DNA of 64,000 nucleotides from Acidimicrobiia bacterium (GTDB lineage: Bacteria > Actinomycetota > Acidimicrobiia > Spongiisociales > Spongiisociaceae): positions 6,804-70,803 of the forward strand of contig WTGI01000057.1 of assembly GCA_011523635.1 (NCBI GenBank), read 5' to 3'. Numbering within the stretch: the first letter of the stretch is position 1; each line of letters opens with the position of its first letter. The notes beneath the pieces were generated by a model. The model made no database searches and was not told the DNA's origin. It saw only the letters and a list, made by a program, of their open reading frames with translations. Below, in pieces: positions 32,101 to 40,468 of this stretch. The translations under genes and the position numbers were made by a program.

Positions 32101-33230
32101 CAGTTCACCTCGAATCTGTCTACCGCGTCCTGATCGAGCCGTATCCCGTGTCCCGGGCGGGGAGGAACGAGGAGTTCGCCGTTCTCGAATCCGAGGGTCT
32201 CCTCGAGGAGAGTCTCGAAGTTGAGAACCCCGACCCCCGCGTGGAAGTACTCGAGCACCTCGACGTTGGGTGTGGCCGCGCCGAGGTGGACGTGGATGTC
32301 CGGAACCCAGTGCGGGGCCAGGGCGATGTCCTGCGCCTCGGCGGCGTGGGCGATCTTCACCCATTCCGTGATCCCGCCCACGACCGTGGCGTCCGGCTGG
32401 AGGATGTCGGCGGCGCCGGTGTCGATCAGGCGCTGGAAGGAAGCCAGCCCGGCTTCGATCTCCCCGGTCGCCACGGGAGTGGCCAGCTCCGCGGCGATCC
32501 GGGCCGATGCCTTCATGCGGTCGGGCAGGACCGGCTCCTCGATCCACCACAGTCCCAGATCGTCCAGGAGCCGCAGGTCGCGGATGGCGCTGGATGCGTC
32601 TGTCCAGGCGTGGTTGCAGTCGACCGCCACCTTCACGCCAGGTCCTACCGCCTCGAGTACCCGTTCGACCCGCCGCAGGTCGTCACGGATCGGGAGTCGA
32701 CCGATCTTGATCTTGACGGCCCCGAAGCCCAGATCGACATGACGCCGCACCTCCTCCTCGAGGTTCTCGAGATCCGCTTCCGGGTCGTCGTGGTAGTAGT
32801 AGCCGCCGCTGGCGTATGCGGGCACCCGGAGCCGGTACCTTCCCAGGATGTCGCACAGGGGTAGTCCCGCCCGGTTTGCGAGCAGGTCCCACAGGGCGAT
32901 GTCGATCGCCGACAGGCCACGGGTGACCGCTCCCCGTGCGCCCAGCAGCAACGTCTCGAAGGACATCTCCTCCCACAGGCGTTCTATCTCCGCCGGGTCC
33001 CTCCCCACGATCACCGGACTCAGGGCATTCTCAATCGCCGAGCGGATCACGGCGGCGCCTCCACGGAATCGCGACCCGACGGTGAAACCCAGGCCGGTCC
33101 CTCCATCGGCCGTCCGTATCCACACCAGTACGTACTCGCGCTCGGAGACCTTCACGTTGGACCAGGCCACGGGCGCCGGCAGGGGAACCGAAACGATCCT
33201 CACCTCGATGCGTTCGATCCGATCAGCCAT
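32100..33230 (-). CDS. Mandelate racemase/muconate lactonizing enzyme superfamily protein (first copy)
   Basis: A 376-residue enolase-superfamily enzyme. Visible active-site parts are the KIKIG lysines (second lysine as base), metal ligands in VDCNHAW, WIEEP and ATGEIEAG, and a histidine in APHWVPDIHVH. This fits the mandelate racemase subgroup, where sugar-acid dehydratases dominate. The ATG at 33230 gives MADRIERIEV; GTG 33236 is an alternative. It lies 37 bases after a second family member and overlaps the next SDR gene. It probably dehydrates an aldonate-type acid. Confidence 0.88.
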   Translation of the reverse strand: MADRIERIEVRIVSVPLPAPVAWSNVKVSEREYVLVWIRTADGGTGLGFTVGSRFRGGAAVIRSAIENALSPVIVGRDPAEIERLWEEMSFETLLLGARGAVTRGLSAIDIALWDLLANRAGLPLCDILGRYRLRVPAYASGGYYYHDDPEADLENLEEEVRRHVDLGFGAVKIKIGRLPIRDDLRRVERVLEAVGPGVKVAVDCNHAWTDASSAIRDLRLLDDLGLWWIEEPVLPDRMKASARIAAELATPVATGEIEAGLASFQRLIDTGAADILQPDATVVGGITEWVKIAHAAEAQDIALAPHWVPDIHVHLGAATPNVEVLEYFHAGVGVLNFETLLEETLGFENGELLVPPRPGHGIRLDQDAVDRFEVN

Positions 33231-33267
33231 GCTCACACCCCATCTGCAGCCGGTACTGGCACCCTGG

Positions 33268-34389
33268 TCAGGTCGGGAGCCGTATCTCGAAATGCACTTC
33301 CCTCGGAACCTCGGGGTCGATGTCGATCCCGAGGCCCGGCTCACCGAGCGGCCGGACGTATCCGTCGGCGTCGAAGCTGACGGTCTGCCGCAGCATGGCG
33401 CTGGCCCCCGGCACCACCGACGAGGGGTAGTACTCGATTATCAGGCCGTTCGGTATCGCCGCCACCAGCGGTGTGTGGATGTGCGGGTGGCCGTGCGGGG
33501 CGATCGGGACGTTGTGAGCCTGGGCGATGGCGGCCACCTTCATGAACTCGGTGATGCCGCCCAGGATCTGGGCGTCGGCGTTGAGGATGCTCACGCCGGT
33601 CCGCTCTATCAGGTCCCTGAAGCCGTGCTTGGTGTACTCGTTCTCCCCCGCCGCGATGGGAATGGTGGTGCTGGCGGATACCCTGGCCAGTCCCTCGTAG
33701 TCCTCCGGATGGATGGGCTCCTCGAACCAGTAGATGTCGAGCGGCTCGAGGGCCCGGGCGACCTTGACGGCGTCGAACACGGTGTACGCGCCGTTGGCGT
33801 CCAGAAGTATGTCGGTGTCGGGCCCCACCGCGTCCCGCACCGCGGCCACCCGCTCCACGTCCTCGCGGACCCGCATGCCTCCGATCTTCATCTTGATCGC
33901 CCTGGCGCCGAGCTTGACGTACCCGGACACCTCCTCCTGTAGTTCGTCGACGCCCTTTCCCTCCTCGTAGTAGCCACCGGCGACGTAGCCCGGGATCCGC
34001 TCCCGGTAGCCGCCCAGCAGGACGTGGAGCGGTAGTCCGGCCGCCTTGGCCTTGATGTCCCACAGAGCGATGTCCACCGCGCTGATCGCTCGGGTGGTGA
34101 GGCCACGCCGCCCGATCAGCTTGGGACGCCACAGGTCGCCCCAGATCAGTTCGTTGCGCAGCGGATCCTGCCCGAGGATCACGGGGGCCAGGGTACGGAT
34201 CGTCTCCGAGATGATCAGGTTCCCGTTCTCGACCAGCGGATCGGTGGTCAGGCCGAACCCCGTGGTGCCCTCGTCGGTTTCGATCTCCACGAGGCCGACG
34301 CACGCCTCCGAGTAGGTGAACAGCCCGTTGTGGATGGGCCGGGGCCGCTGCCACCGGTAGGACGAGAACCTGAGGCCGACCGTTCTCAT
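33268..34389 (-). CDS. Mandelate racemase/muconate lactonizing enzyme superfamily protein (second copy)
   Basis: A 373-residue paralogue of the adjacent gene. It has KMKIG lysines, metal ligands in LLDANGAY, WFEEP and AAGENEY, and the HPHIH histidine region of the mandelate racemase subgroup. The Asn in DANGAY and the GENEY variant are typical of sugar-acid dehydratases. The two paralogues differ widely, so they probably act on different acids or stereoisomers. It lies between two SDR genes in the same run. Confidence 0.88.
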   Translation of the reverse strand: MRTVGLRFSSYRWQRPRPIHNGLFTYSEACVGLVEIETDEGTTGFGLTTDPLVENGNLIISETIRTLAPVILGQDPLRNELIWGDLWRPKLIGRRGLTTRAISAVDIALWDIKAKAAGLPLHVLLGGYRERIPGYVAGGYYEEGKGVDELQEEVSGYVKLGARAIKMKIGGMRVREDVERVAAVRDAVGPDTDILLDANGAYTVFDAVKVARALEPLDIYWFEEPIHPEDYEGLARVSASTTIPIAAGENEYTKHGFRDLIERTGVSILNADAQILGGITEFMKVAAIAQAHNVPIAPHGHPHIHTPLVAAIPNGLIIEYYPSSVVPGASAMLRQTVSFDADGYVRPLGEPGLGIDIDPEVPREVHFEIRLPT

Positions 34390-34426
34390 CGGGTTCCCCC
34401 CTCCATGCCGCTGCTCTTGCCCACGG

Positions 34427-35227
34427 TCAGTCTCGGAGGATGGCGCCGCCGTCTACATGCAGGCACTGCCCCGTGATGCTGTCGGCGGCCCTCGACGCCA
34501 GGAAGACCACCGCCGCGCCAACCTCCTCGGGGGTCTGCGGTCTTCCCAGCGGGATCGTCTCTGCGTAGTTGGAGGTGAACACTTCGTACGGGTCCCGGGC
34601 GGCCAGTTCCGGGTCCTGGCGCTGGCGGTAGGCGATGCCCCGTTCCTGGAGGGGGGTCCAGACCGCACCCGGGCAGACCGCGTTCACGTTGATCCCGAAG
34701 GGCGCTACCTCCATGGCCAGGCCCTTGGTGTATCGGAGGATGGCGGCCTTGCTGGTGGCGTAGGCTCCGCCGATCCGTCGGCCCGCGTGGCCGGCCATCG
34801 AGCCGACGTTGATGATCTTGCCCCGTCGCTGCTCCTTCATCCCCGGCACGAAGGCCTCGCAGCAGCGCACCGTGCCCTGGATGTTGACCAATAGGACCGC
34901 GGTCCAGTCCTCGTCGCGGTCTCGGGCGCCCTCCCGTCCCATGGTGGCAGATGCGACCCCGGCGTTGTTGATCAATATGTGGGGTGGCCCGAAGGCCCCG
35001 AGAACCGCCTCGGCGCTCGCCGATACGGACTCGAGCGAGGTGACGTCCAACTCCAGCGCCAGCGGATCGCCGGGTATGAGGTCGGCCGTCTCACGGGCCC
35101 GATGCCTGTGCAGGTCGGTCACGGCGACCCGGGCACCGTGTTCGGCCAGGGCGAGGGCCATCGCCCGGCCGAGGCCCCCACCGGCCCCGGTAACGACCGC
35201 GGTACAACCGTGCAGGTCACCCAGCAC
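34427..35227 (-). CDS. Short-chain dehydrogenase/reductase
   Basis: A 266-residue SDR with TGAGGGLG, NNAG, NVGSMAG and YATSKAA motifs and the C-terminal CLHVDGGAILRD. The start is a GTG at 35227 giving a standard N-terminus. An insertion of about 20 residues around YRQRQDPELAARDPYEVF near the substrate loop is shared by many sugar dehydrogenases. It follows the FAD oxidoreductase by 30 bases and precedes the second dehydratase by 37, consistent with a sugar dehydrogenase acting before dehydration. Confidence 0.87.
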   Translation of the reverse strand: MLGDLHGCTAVVTGAGGGLGRAMALALAEHGARVAVTDLHRHRARETADLIPGDPLALELDVTSLESVSASAEAVLGAFGPPHILINNAGVASATMGREGARDRDEDWTAVLLVNIQGTVRCCEAFVPGMKEQRRGKIINVGSMAGHAGRRIGGAYATSKAAILRYTKGLAMEVAPFGINVNAVCPGAVWTPLQERGIAYRQRQDPELAARDPYEVFTSNYAETIPLGRPQTPEEVGAAVVFLASRAADSITGQCLHVDGGAILRD

Positions 35228-35257
35228 GGGGACCCCTGTACGTGTTGCCGAAGCCGT

Positions 35258-36745
35258 TCATATGATCGCTCCCTGGGACTGCAAGGTGGATTGAAGCAGC
35301 ACGATGTCGATGTCGTGGGGCGGCGTCCCGTGCTCGGCGGCGATGGCGGCGGCGGTCCCCGCCGCCTGGCCGATCATCATACAGGTGATCTGGTGGCGGG
35401 CGGATCCGTGGGCGATGTGGTCGGCCGAGATGTTGCGCCCGGCCATCATCACGCCGTCGACATCGGCGGCGACCAGGGCCCGGTACGGGATCTGGTACCA
35501 GCCCCGGTCCCCGCCCACGTCCGTGAGGAGGAACTCCCGTCCCCCTGGGTCCTCGGGGTGGATGTCCACCCGGACTCCGCACCGCCCTACGGCATCGGGG
35601 AAGTCGGAAGCGGCGGCCACGTCGTCGGCGGTGAGCAGGTACCGGCCGAGAATTCGTGGGCCTTCCCGGACCCCTAGCAACGTCCCGAACCTCAGCAGGT
35701 AGGCCTTCTCGAATCCGGGAGCGTTGGTCTGGTAGTAACGCACCATGTCGAGGACGAAGCGGCGGGTCGCCACCAGTGCGTCGTCGTATGCGTCGCGGTC
35801 CCTCGGGTCGAGACCGTAGGTGGTGTCCATGTTGACGGAGAAGGACGAGGCCACCCAATGCCCGTCCCGCCAGTGCATCCAGAAAGTCCCCAGGCTGGGG
35901 TCGGCGTGGGCGGAGTGCTCCGCCCCCACCGGTGTGGGAAGCAGCCCGGCCTCCCTCGCAGAGGAGTAGTTCACGCCCAGACGGACCACGAAGGGACCAC
36001 TGGCCTCCCAGTCGCGTCGCAGGGTGGCGGCCGAGACCCCGCGGTCGCGGTGGTGGTGGCTGATGTCCTCAGGGTGGTCCGCCAGATGATCGAGGAGGCG
36101 CCCGAGGTCGATCCCGGCCATCTCGAAGTAGAGGGTGGCAGCTTCCGCTTTGTTGTCGCTGGGCCGGCCCACCTCGTAGCACGCACCGGCTTGGACCGCG
36201 GCGATCCCGTCGCCGCTGGCGTCGACGATGATCTGAGTGTCGATGCGGACCAGGCCGCCGCCCCTGGTCACCAGGGCGCCCACCACCGCCCCGTCGTCGA
36301 CGATGACATCCACCAACTGGGTCATGAACCAGATATCCGCCCCGGCTTCGGAGACCATCTCCTCGATGACGACCTTGCTGATCTCGAGGTCCTTCGGCCA
36401 GGCATTGCTGGGATCGCCGGGGTCTCCCGACGTGGCTCGCGCCGCCAGCATCCGGTCGTAGTACTCCAGGGGGATGCCGCCCACCATGAGCTGACCCGCC
36501 GCGTCGACCCGGTGGCTGCTCTCCCCGGTGGGCCGGAAGCCGATGGTCCCCATCACCATGGCTCCGCCGCCATGAGTTCCGCCCAGGAAGGGCAGGTACT
36601 CCACCAGGATGGTTTCGGCGCCGTTCCTGGCGGCGGCGGTCGCCGCGACGAAGCCTGCCGTTCCGCCGCCTACCACAAGTACGTCCGCCCTAGACCGGCC
36701 GTGTAGGTGACTGTCCAAGTGTCGGGCTGTGGAGGCTGGGATCAA
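35258..36745 (-). CDS. FAD-dependent oxidoreductase (FAD_oxidored family)
   Basis: A flavoprotein with the dinucleotide-binding motif VLVVGGGTAGFVAATAAARNGAETILVE, shown in part as VLVVGGGTAGFVAA, then FLGGTHGGGAMVMG, a central IIVDASGDGIAAVQAGA and a C-terminal VDGVMMAGRNISADH FAD motif. This is the FAD-dependent dehydrogenase family seen in many catabolic islands; the substrate is unknown. The start is uncertain. TTG 36745 (AGGAAG upstream) gives 21 residues before the Rossmann strand, and TTG 36718 or a codon upstream of 36880 are alternatives. It heads the minus-strand run that ends with the alcohol dehydrogenase. Confidence 0.78.
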   Translation of the reverse strand: MIPASTARHLDSHLHGRSRADVLVVGGGTAGFVAATAAARNGAETILVEYLPFLGGTHGGGAMVMGTIGFRPTGESSHRVDAAGQLMVGGIPLEYYDRMLAARATSGDPGDPSNAWPKDLEISKVVIEEMVSEAGADIWFMTQLVDVIVDDGAVVGALVTRGGGLVRIDTQIIVDASGDGIAAVQAGACYEVGRPSDNKAEAATLYFEMAGIDLGRLLDHLADHPEDISHHHRDRGVSAATLRRDWEASGPFVVRLGVNYSSAREAGLLPTPVGAEHSAHADPSLGTFWMHWRDGHWVASSFSVNMDTTYGLDPRDRDAYDDALVATRRFVLDMVRYYQTNAPGFEKAYLLRFGTLLGVREGPRILGRYLLTADDVAAASDFPDAVGRCGVRVDIHPEDPGGREFLLTDVGGDRGWYQIPYRALVAADVDGVMMAGRNISADHIAHGSARHQITCMMIGQAAGTAAAIAAEHGTPPHDIDIVLLQSTLQSQGAII

Positions 36746-36914
36746 GTTGGTGGCTTCCTGTGATGGACCAGCGTCTCCGGCGAAGATCTCCGGCGTCGGT
36801 TCCGCCGCGTCCGGACGGCGACGAGTACCATCGTAACGGTCCAGAAGTGTGGACAAGGTGGATACGCCGACTACGGCGATGCGTTTCACCGGTCCACAGG
36901 AAACGAGGTCGCCG

Positions 36915-37886
36915 ATGATCGTCACCGGTACTACCCGTAAGCGAACCCTCGACGAAGTCGGCTACGTTGTCTGGAAGGATCTGTTCGATCCCCCGGTGGA
37001 TCTCCTGCCTCTCTTCGACGAGTACGACGCTCTTATCGACGACGTATCCGCCCGGCTGGAGGCCGATGGCGCGATCGAGGATCGTTACACCGACCTGCCC
37101 CTCGGTCGCAGGGTGGTGCGCCTCGGCGTCGAGACGCGCGGGGACATCTTCCGCTACACGGACATCTGCCTTCCCGGCGCGCGCACGACGGTCGACACCC
37201 CGATTCACCTCGGTCCGGCGGTGTTCGGCCTGCTCACCAACCCGAAACTGCTGGATGCGGTGGAGCACTTCATAGGTCCCGAGATTCTCGTCCATCCGGT
37301 ACAGCATGCGCGGATGAAGCCGCCCCAGCACCTGGTTCCCGACGAGCTGTTCTTCAACACGATGATCTCCCGGACCGTCTGGCACCAGGATCAAAGCGTG
37401 GTCCACGAGGCCGGGGACGCCACAGACATCCTCACCGTCTGGATCCCGCTCACCGTCGCCAATATCGAGACAGGGTGTGTCGTAGTGGTTCCCGGCAGCC
37501 ACCGGGACGACCTGATACTGCACTGCCTTGACACGCAGCGGACCAAGGGGCTGCACATCCCGGAGGAGCGGGTGCCTCCGGGAGCGATCCCGGTGGAGAT
37601 GGATCCGGGCGATGTCCTGTTCATGCACCGGCGGACCGTGCACTCGTCCCTGCCGAACCTGAGCGACGATCTGCGCTGGAGTTTCGACCTCCGTTACTCC
37701 CCGGTCGGCGCGCCCACCGGCAGGGACTGGGCGCCCAGCTTCGTCGCCCGGAGCCGGTGCGCCCCCGAGTCGGTCGTGATCGGCGCGGACGAGTGGCGGG
37801 ACATGTGGCTAGACACCAGGGACCGCATTTCCCGCGAGCCACCGGTCTCCTTCCGATGGGACCCCGACGACATCCGGTGCGCCTGA
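36915..37886 (+). CDS. Phytanoyl-CoA dioxygenase (PhyH) family Fe(II)/2-oxoglutarate oxygenase
   Basis: A 323-residue non-haem iron dioxygenase. The facial triad is His157 and Asp159 in WHQDQS and His243 in RRTVHSS, with a later Arg in the WSFDLRYSP segment for 2-oxoglutarate. The central DILTVWIPLTVANIETGC is typical of PhyH. The ATG at 36915 has GAGG 7 bases upstream and is divergent from the FAD oxidoreductase. PhyH homologues of this length hydroxylate varied small molecules, so the name should not be read as phytanoyl-CoA specificity. Confidence 0.87.
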   Translation: MIVTGTTRKRTLDEVGYVVWKDLFDPPVDLLPLFDEYDALIDDVSARLEADGAIEDRYTDLPLGRRVVRLGVETRGDIFRYTDICLPGARTTVDTPIHLGPAVFGLLTNPKLLDAVEHFIGPEILVHPVQHARMKPPQHLVPDELFFNTMISRTVWHQDQSVVHEAGDATDILTVWIPLTVANIETGCVVVVPGSHRDDLILHCLDTQRTKGLHIPEERVPPGAIPVEMDPGDVLFMHRRTVHSSLPNLSDDLRWSFDLRYSPVGAPTGRDWAPSFVARSRCAPESVVIGADEWRDMWLDTRDRISREPPVSFRWDPDDIRCA

Positions 37887-37926
37887 ACATTTCGGCGATT
37901 TCGGCTCATGTCCCACCCATCTGTTA

Positions 37927-37940
37927 TTACATTGGTGTAA
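37927..37940. promoter_or_regulatory. TTACA-N4-TGTAA palindrome before the small regulator/dGTPase unit
   Basis: TTACA (37927-37931) and TGTAA (37936-37940) form an inverted repeat 27 bases before the ATG at 37968. The AT-rich stretch around it probably carries the promoter. It may be the operator of the small DNA-binding-like protein that follows. Confidence 0.45.
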
Positions 37941-37967
37941 CTCGAATTAAGGGGTTGGGGGACCACC

Positions 37968-38216
37968 ATGCAACACGCTGCCGCCCGCGAGCGCAGGCAT
38001 CGAGTAAAGAAAGCAGTGGCCGAGCGCGAGGAGCGTAGAGAACGGGTACTGATGCTCTTTGAGCACGAGCCAGTAATCTTGAATGTGAGGGGGATTCTGC
38101 GTCGGCTCGATGATCCGGACTTCAGTCACTCGCACGTGTGCATAGCGGTTTCCGAACTCATGAGTCGTGGACACCTCGCCTCGTCGATAGAAGGCATTCG
38201 GCTTGTGCGCCGATGA
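37968..38216 (+). CDS. Small basic protein, putative winged-helix-type regulator
   Basis: An 82-residue protein not recognised as a named family. The first 26 residues are highly charged (RERRHRVKKAVAEREERRER). The rest, LMLFEHEPVILNVRGILRRL then HSHVCIAVSELMSRGHLASS and a closing GIRLVRR, has the helix-helix-helix-wing pattern of a winged helix. GGGGG lies 6 bases before the ATG. Its stop overlaps the dGTPase ATG (ATGA), so the pair is co-translated, and the palindrome just upstream fits autoregulation. Base composition is less GC-rich than the flanks. Confidence 0.6.
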   Translation: MQHAAARERRHRVKKAVAEREERRERVLMLFEHEPVILNVRGILRRLDDPDFSHSHVCIAVSELMSRGHLASSIEGIRLVRR

Positions 38217-39544
38217 GCGCTCGGTCTGAGCGTGCATCTGGGTCCGAATCCAATGAGCACGAGTACCGCACGGAGTTCCAACGTGACCGCGATCGGGTCC
38301 TGTACTCGGACGAGTTCCGGCGGCTCAGCGGTATCACCCAGGTCGTGTCAGCCACTGAAGGGGATGTCTTCCACAACCGGCTGACGCACTCTCTGAAGGT
38401 AGCGCAAGTCGGACGTCGGATGGCAGAGCGCCTCATAGAGGACACGTCGGCCGGTTTGATGGAAGCGTGCGGAGGTCTTGATCCCGACGTTGTGGAGACC
38501 GCGGGCCTCGCCCACGATCTCGGTCACCCACCCTTCGGTCACGACGGTGAGGACGCGATCTGCAGGGCGGTGCGCGATCGGGGGGTTGAGGAGGGATTTG
38601 AGGGGAACCCGCAGTCGTTTCGGATCGTTACCAGGCTGGCCGTCCGGTATGCCGACCAGATCCCGCCGGGCCTGGACCTCACTAGGGCGTCACTCAACGC
38701 AATCCTGAAGTATCCGTGGCTTTGGGAGAAGGGCGGTTACCGAGGCCGCAAGTGGGGTGCTTACAGAGAGGATGCCGAAAGCTCCGCGTGGGCCCGAGAG
38801 GGAGAGGGCCTTGAGGAGGGACAGCGGAGCGTTGAGGCCGAACTTATGAACTGGGCTGACGATGTCACCTACGCCGTTCACGATATGGAGGACTTCTATA
38901 GGGCTGGCCTCATTCCACTCGAACGGCTTCACGCGCAGGGTTCCTATGGCGAGTGTCCGCCCACTACACCCGAAATCGAGCGGGTGGCGGAAGAAGTGCA
39001 ACGCGAGAAGCCGGAACTAGCGAATGACGAAGCCGAACTAGGCGAGATGCTGGTATCTCTGATCGATCCTAACTTCTCTTCGCTGGACGCCCCGTTCGAT
39101 GGCGGAACAAAGCAGCGTGACACACTGCGAGCGGGAACCTCGTATCTAATTTCCCGATTCATCGGAGCCATCTCCCTCCGCGAGCCCACCGCGGACGATC
39201 CAAGGTGGGTCAAGATCGAAGAGCTAGCCCGAACTGAAGTCACTATTCTAAAGGAGTTGACAAAATATTACGTGATCGGGCATCCCCGAGTTGTGAGTGT
39301 CAGAGTTGGTCAACAAAGGATGCTGAGAAGACTGTTTGGGATCTACGTGGAGGTGATCGGCAGTAGGAAGCATCGCCATCGGGCTCTGCTTCCACAAGCC
39401 AAACAGGACCGGAGGTACAGCGGTGACAGTTCACAGCGGCTGGCGTCCGATCTGTTAGCGAGTATGACAGAGCGGCAGGTCACACAGACCTACCAACGGT
39501 TGATGGGCTTCGTTCCGGGTCCGGTCTCCTACTTCGACGTCTAG
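38213..39544 (+). CDS. dgt: dGTP triphosphohydrolase family protein (HD domain)
   Basis: A 443-residue HD-domain nucleotide hydrolase of the dGTPase family, which releases triphosphate from dGTP or other dNTPs. It has YSDEFRRLSGITQV, the first ligand His59 in HNRLTHS, the HD pair His101-Asp102 in LAHDLGHPPFGHDGED and the later Asp216/Asp217 in NWADDVTYAVHD. It starts at ATG 38213 in an ATGA overlap. dGTPases of this type balance nucleotide pools, and some act in anti-phage defence by depleting dNTPs. Codon use is more relaxed and AT-richer than in neighbouring genes, and the unit sits between unrelated catabolic genes, suggesting acquisition by transfer. Confidence 0.88.
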   Translation: MSARSERASGSESNEHEYRTEFQRDRDRVLYSDEFRRLSGITQVVSATEGDVFHNRLTHSLKVAQVGRRMAERLIEDTSAGLMEACGGLDPDVVETAGLAHDLGHPPFGHDGEDAICRAVRDRGVEEGFEGNPQSFRIVTRLAVRYADQIPPGLDLTRASLNAILKYPWLWEKGGYRGRKWGAYREDAESSAWAREGEGLEEGQRSVEAELMNWADDVTYAVHDMEDFYRAGLIPLERLHAQGSYGECPPTTPEIERVAEEVQREKPELANDEAELGEMLVSLIDPNFSSLDAPFDGGTKQRDTLRAGTSYLISRFIGAISLREPTADDPRWVKIEELARTEVTILKELTKYYVIGHPRVVSVRVGQQRMLRRLFGIYVEVIGSRKHRHRALLPQAKQDRRYSGDSSQRLASDLLASMTERQVTQTYQRLMGFVPGPVSYFDV

Positions 39545-39577
39545 GAGGACTGCAGCGGCTCCGCCCGTTACTCAGGC

Positions 39578-40468
39578 TCAGGCTTTGAAGCCTTCCGTCA
39601 GGCCCGCGACCAGTTGGCGTTGCATCACCAGGAAGACGATCACCATGGGAATCGTCATCAGGGTGCTTCCTGCTAGAACGGCGGTCCACATGTCCTGCTC
39701 GTGGAACACCCGGGCGAGCAGGGCGGTCAGCCCTACCGGTAGGACGAACAGGTCGGTGTCCTGGAGGACTATCAGCGGCCAGAAGAAGCTGTTCCAGGTC
39801 TGGATGAAGAGGATCACGCTGATCGCACCGAGGATGGGCCGCGCCAGCGGCATGGCGACGTTCCAGTAGATGCGCCACTCCGAAGCGCCGTCGACCCGGG
39901 CCGCCTGGATGAGTTCGGACGGGAGGCTGACCATGTACTGGTGGATCACGAACACGGAGAAACCGCTGGCGACGAACGGGAGGATCAGGGCCTGGTAGGT
40001 GTTCATCCAGTCCAGGTCGATCATCAGCGACAGCAGGGGCAGGTAGAGCACTTCGAAGGGCAGCAGGAGCGACCCGACCACGATGATGAACAGCGTTCGC
40101 CGGAATGGGAAGCGGTAGACCGCGAACGCGAAGGCCGCCATCGACGACACCAGGATCGTGAGGCTCACCCGGAGGGTCGTGACGAAGATGCTGTTGGCGA
40201 ACCACCGGGGGAATCCGGTCGTCGCCAGCTGCTCGTAGCCGCCCGGGTCGAAGGCTCTCGGGATGAGGGTGGGGGGCAGGGACGTGAGTTCGGACACCCG
40301 CTTGAAGGAGCCGGACACCATGAAGATCAGCGGGTATAGAGCCAGAAGCGCCGCGACCACAAGCAGCACCTGAAGGAGGATGCGGACGACCCTTCTCCGG
40401 TACAGGGACAGGTCACGCGATCCTGCGGGAGGAGCCGCCGGGCGGCGCTCGGTATCAGTGGCCTGCAC
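39578..40468 (-). CDS. Carbohydrate ABC transporter permease, MalG type (CUT1)
   Basis: A 296-residue permease with six membrane helices and the EAA loop IQAARVDGASEWRIYWNVAMPLARP, quoted in part as QAARVDGASEWRIYWNVAMP. The GTG at 40468 overlaps the MalF-type gene by 14 bases. It forms the translocation channel with that partner for a sugar or sugar derivative. No ATPase gene accompanies the set; CUT1 systems in actinobacteria often share one MsiK-type ATPase encoded elsewhere. Confidence 0.9.
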   Translation of the reverse strand: MQATDTERRPAAPPAGSRDLSLYRRRVVRILLQVLLVVAALLALYPLIFMVSGSFKRVSELTSLPPTLIPRAFDPGGYEQLATTGFPRWFANSIFVTTLRVSLTILVSSMAAFAFAVYRFPFRRTLFIIVVGSLLLPFEVLYLPLLSLMIDLDWMNTYQALILPFVASGFSVFVIHQYMVSLPSELIQAARVDGASEWRIYWNVAMPLARPILGAISVILFIQTWNSFFWPLIVLQDTDLFVLPVGLTALLARVFHEQDMWTAVLAGSTLMTIPMVIVFLVMQRQLVAGLTEGFKA

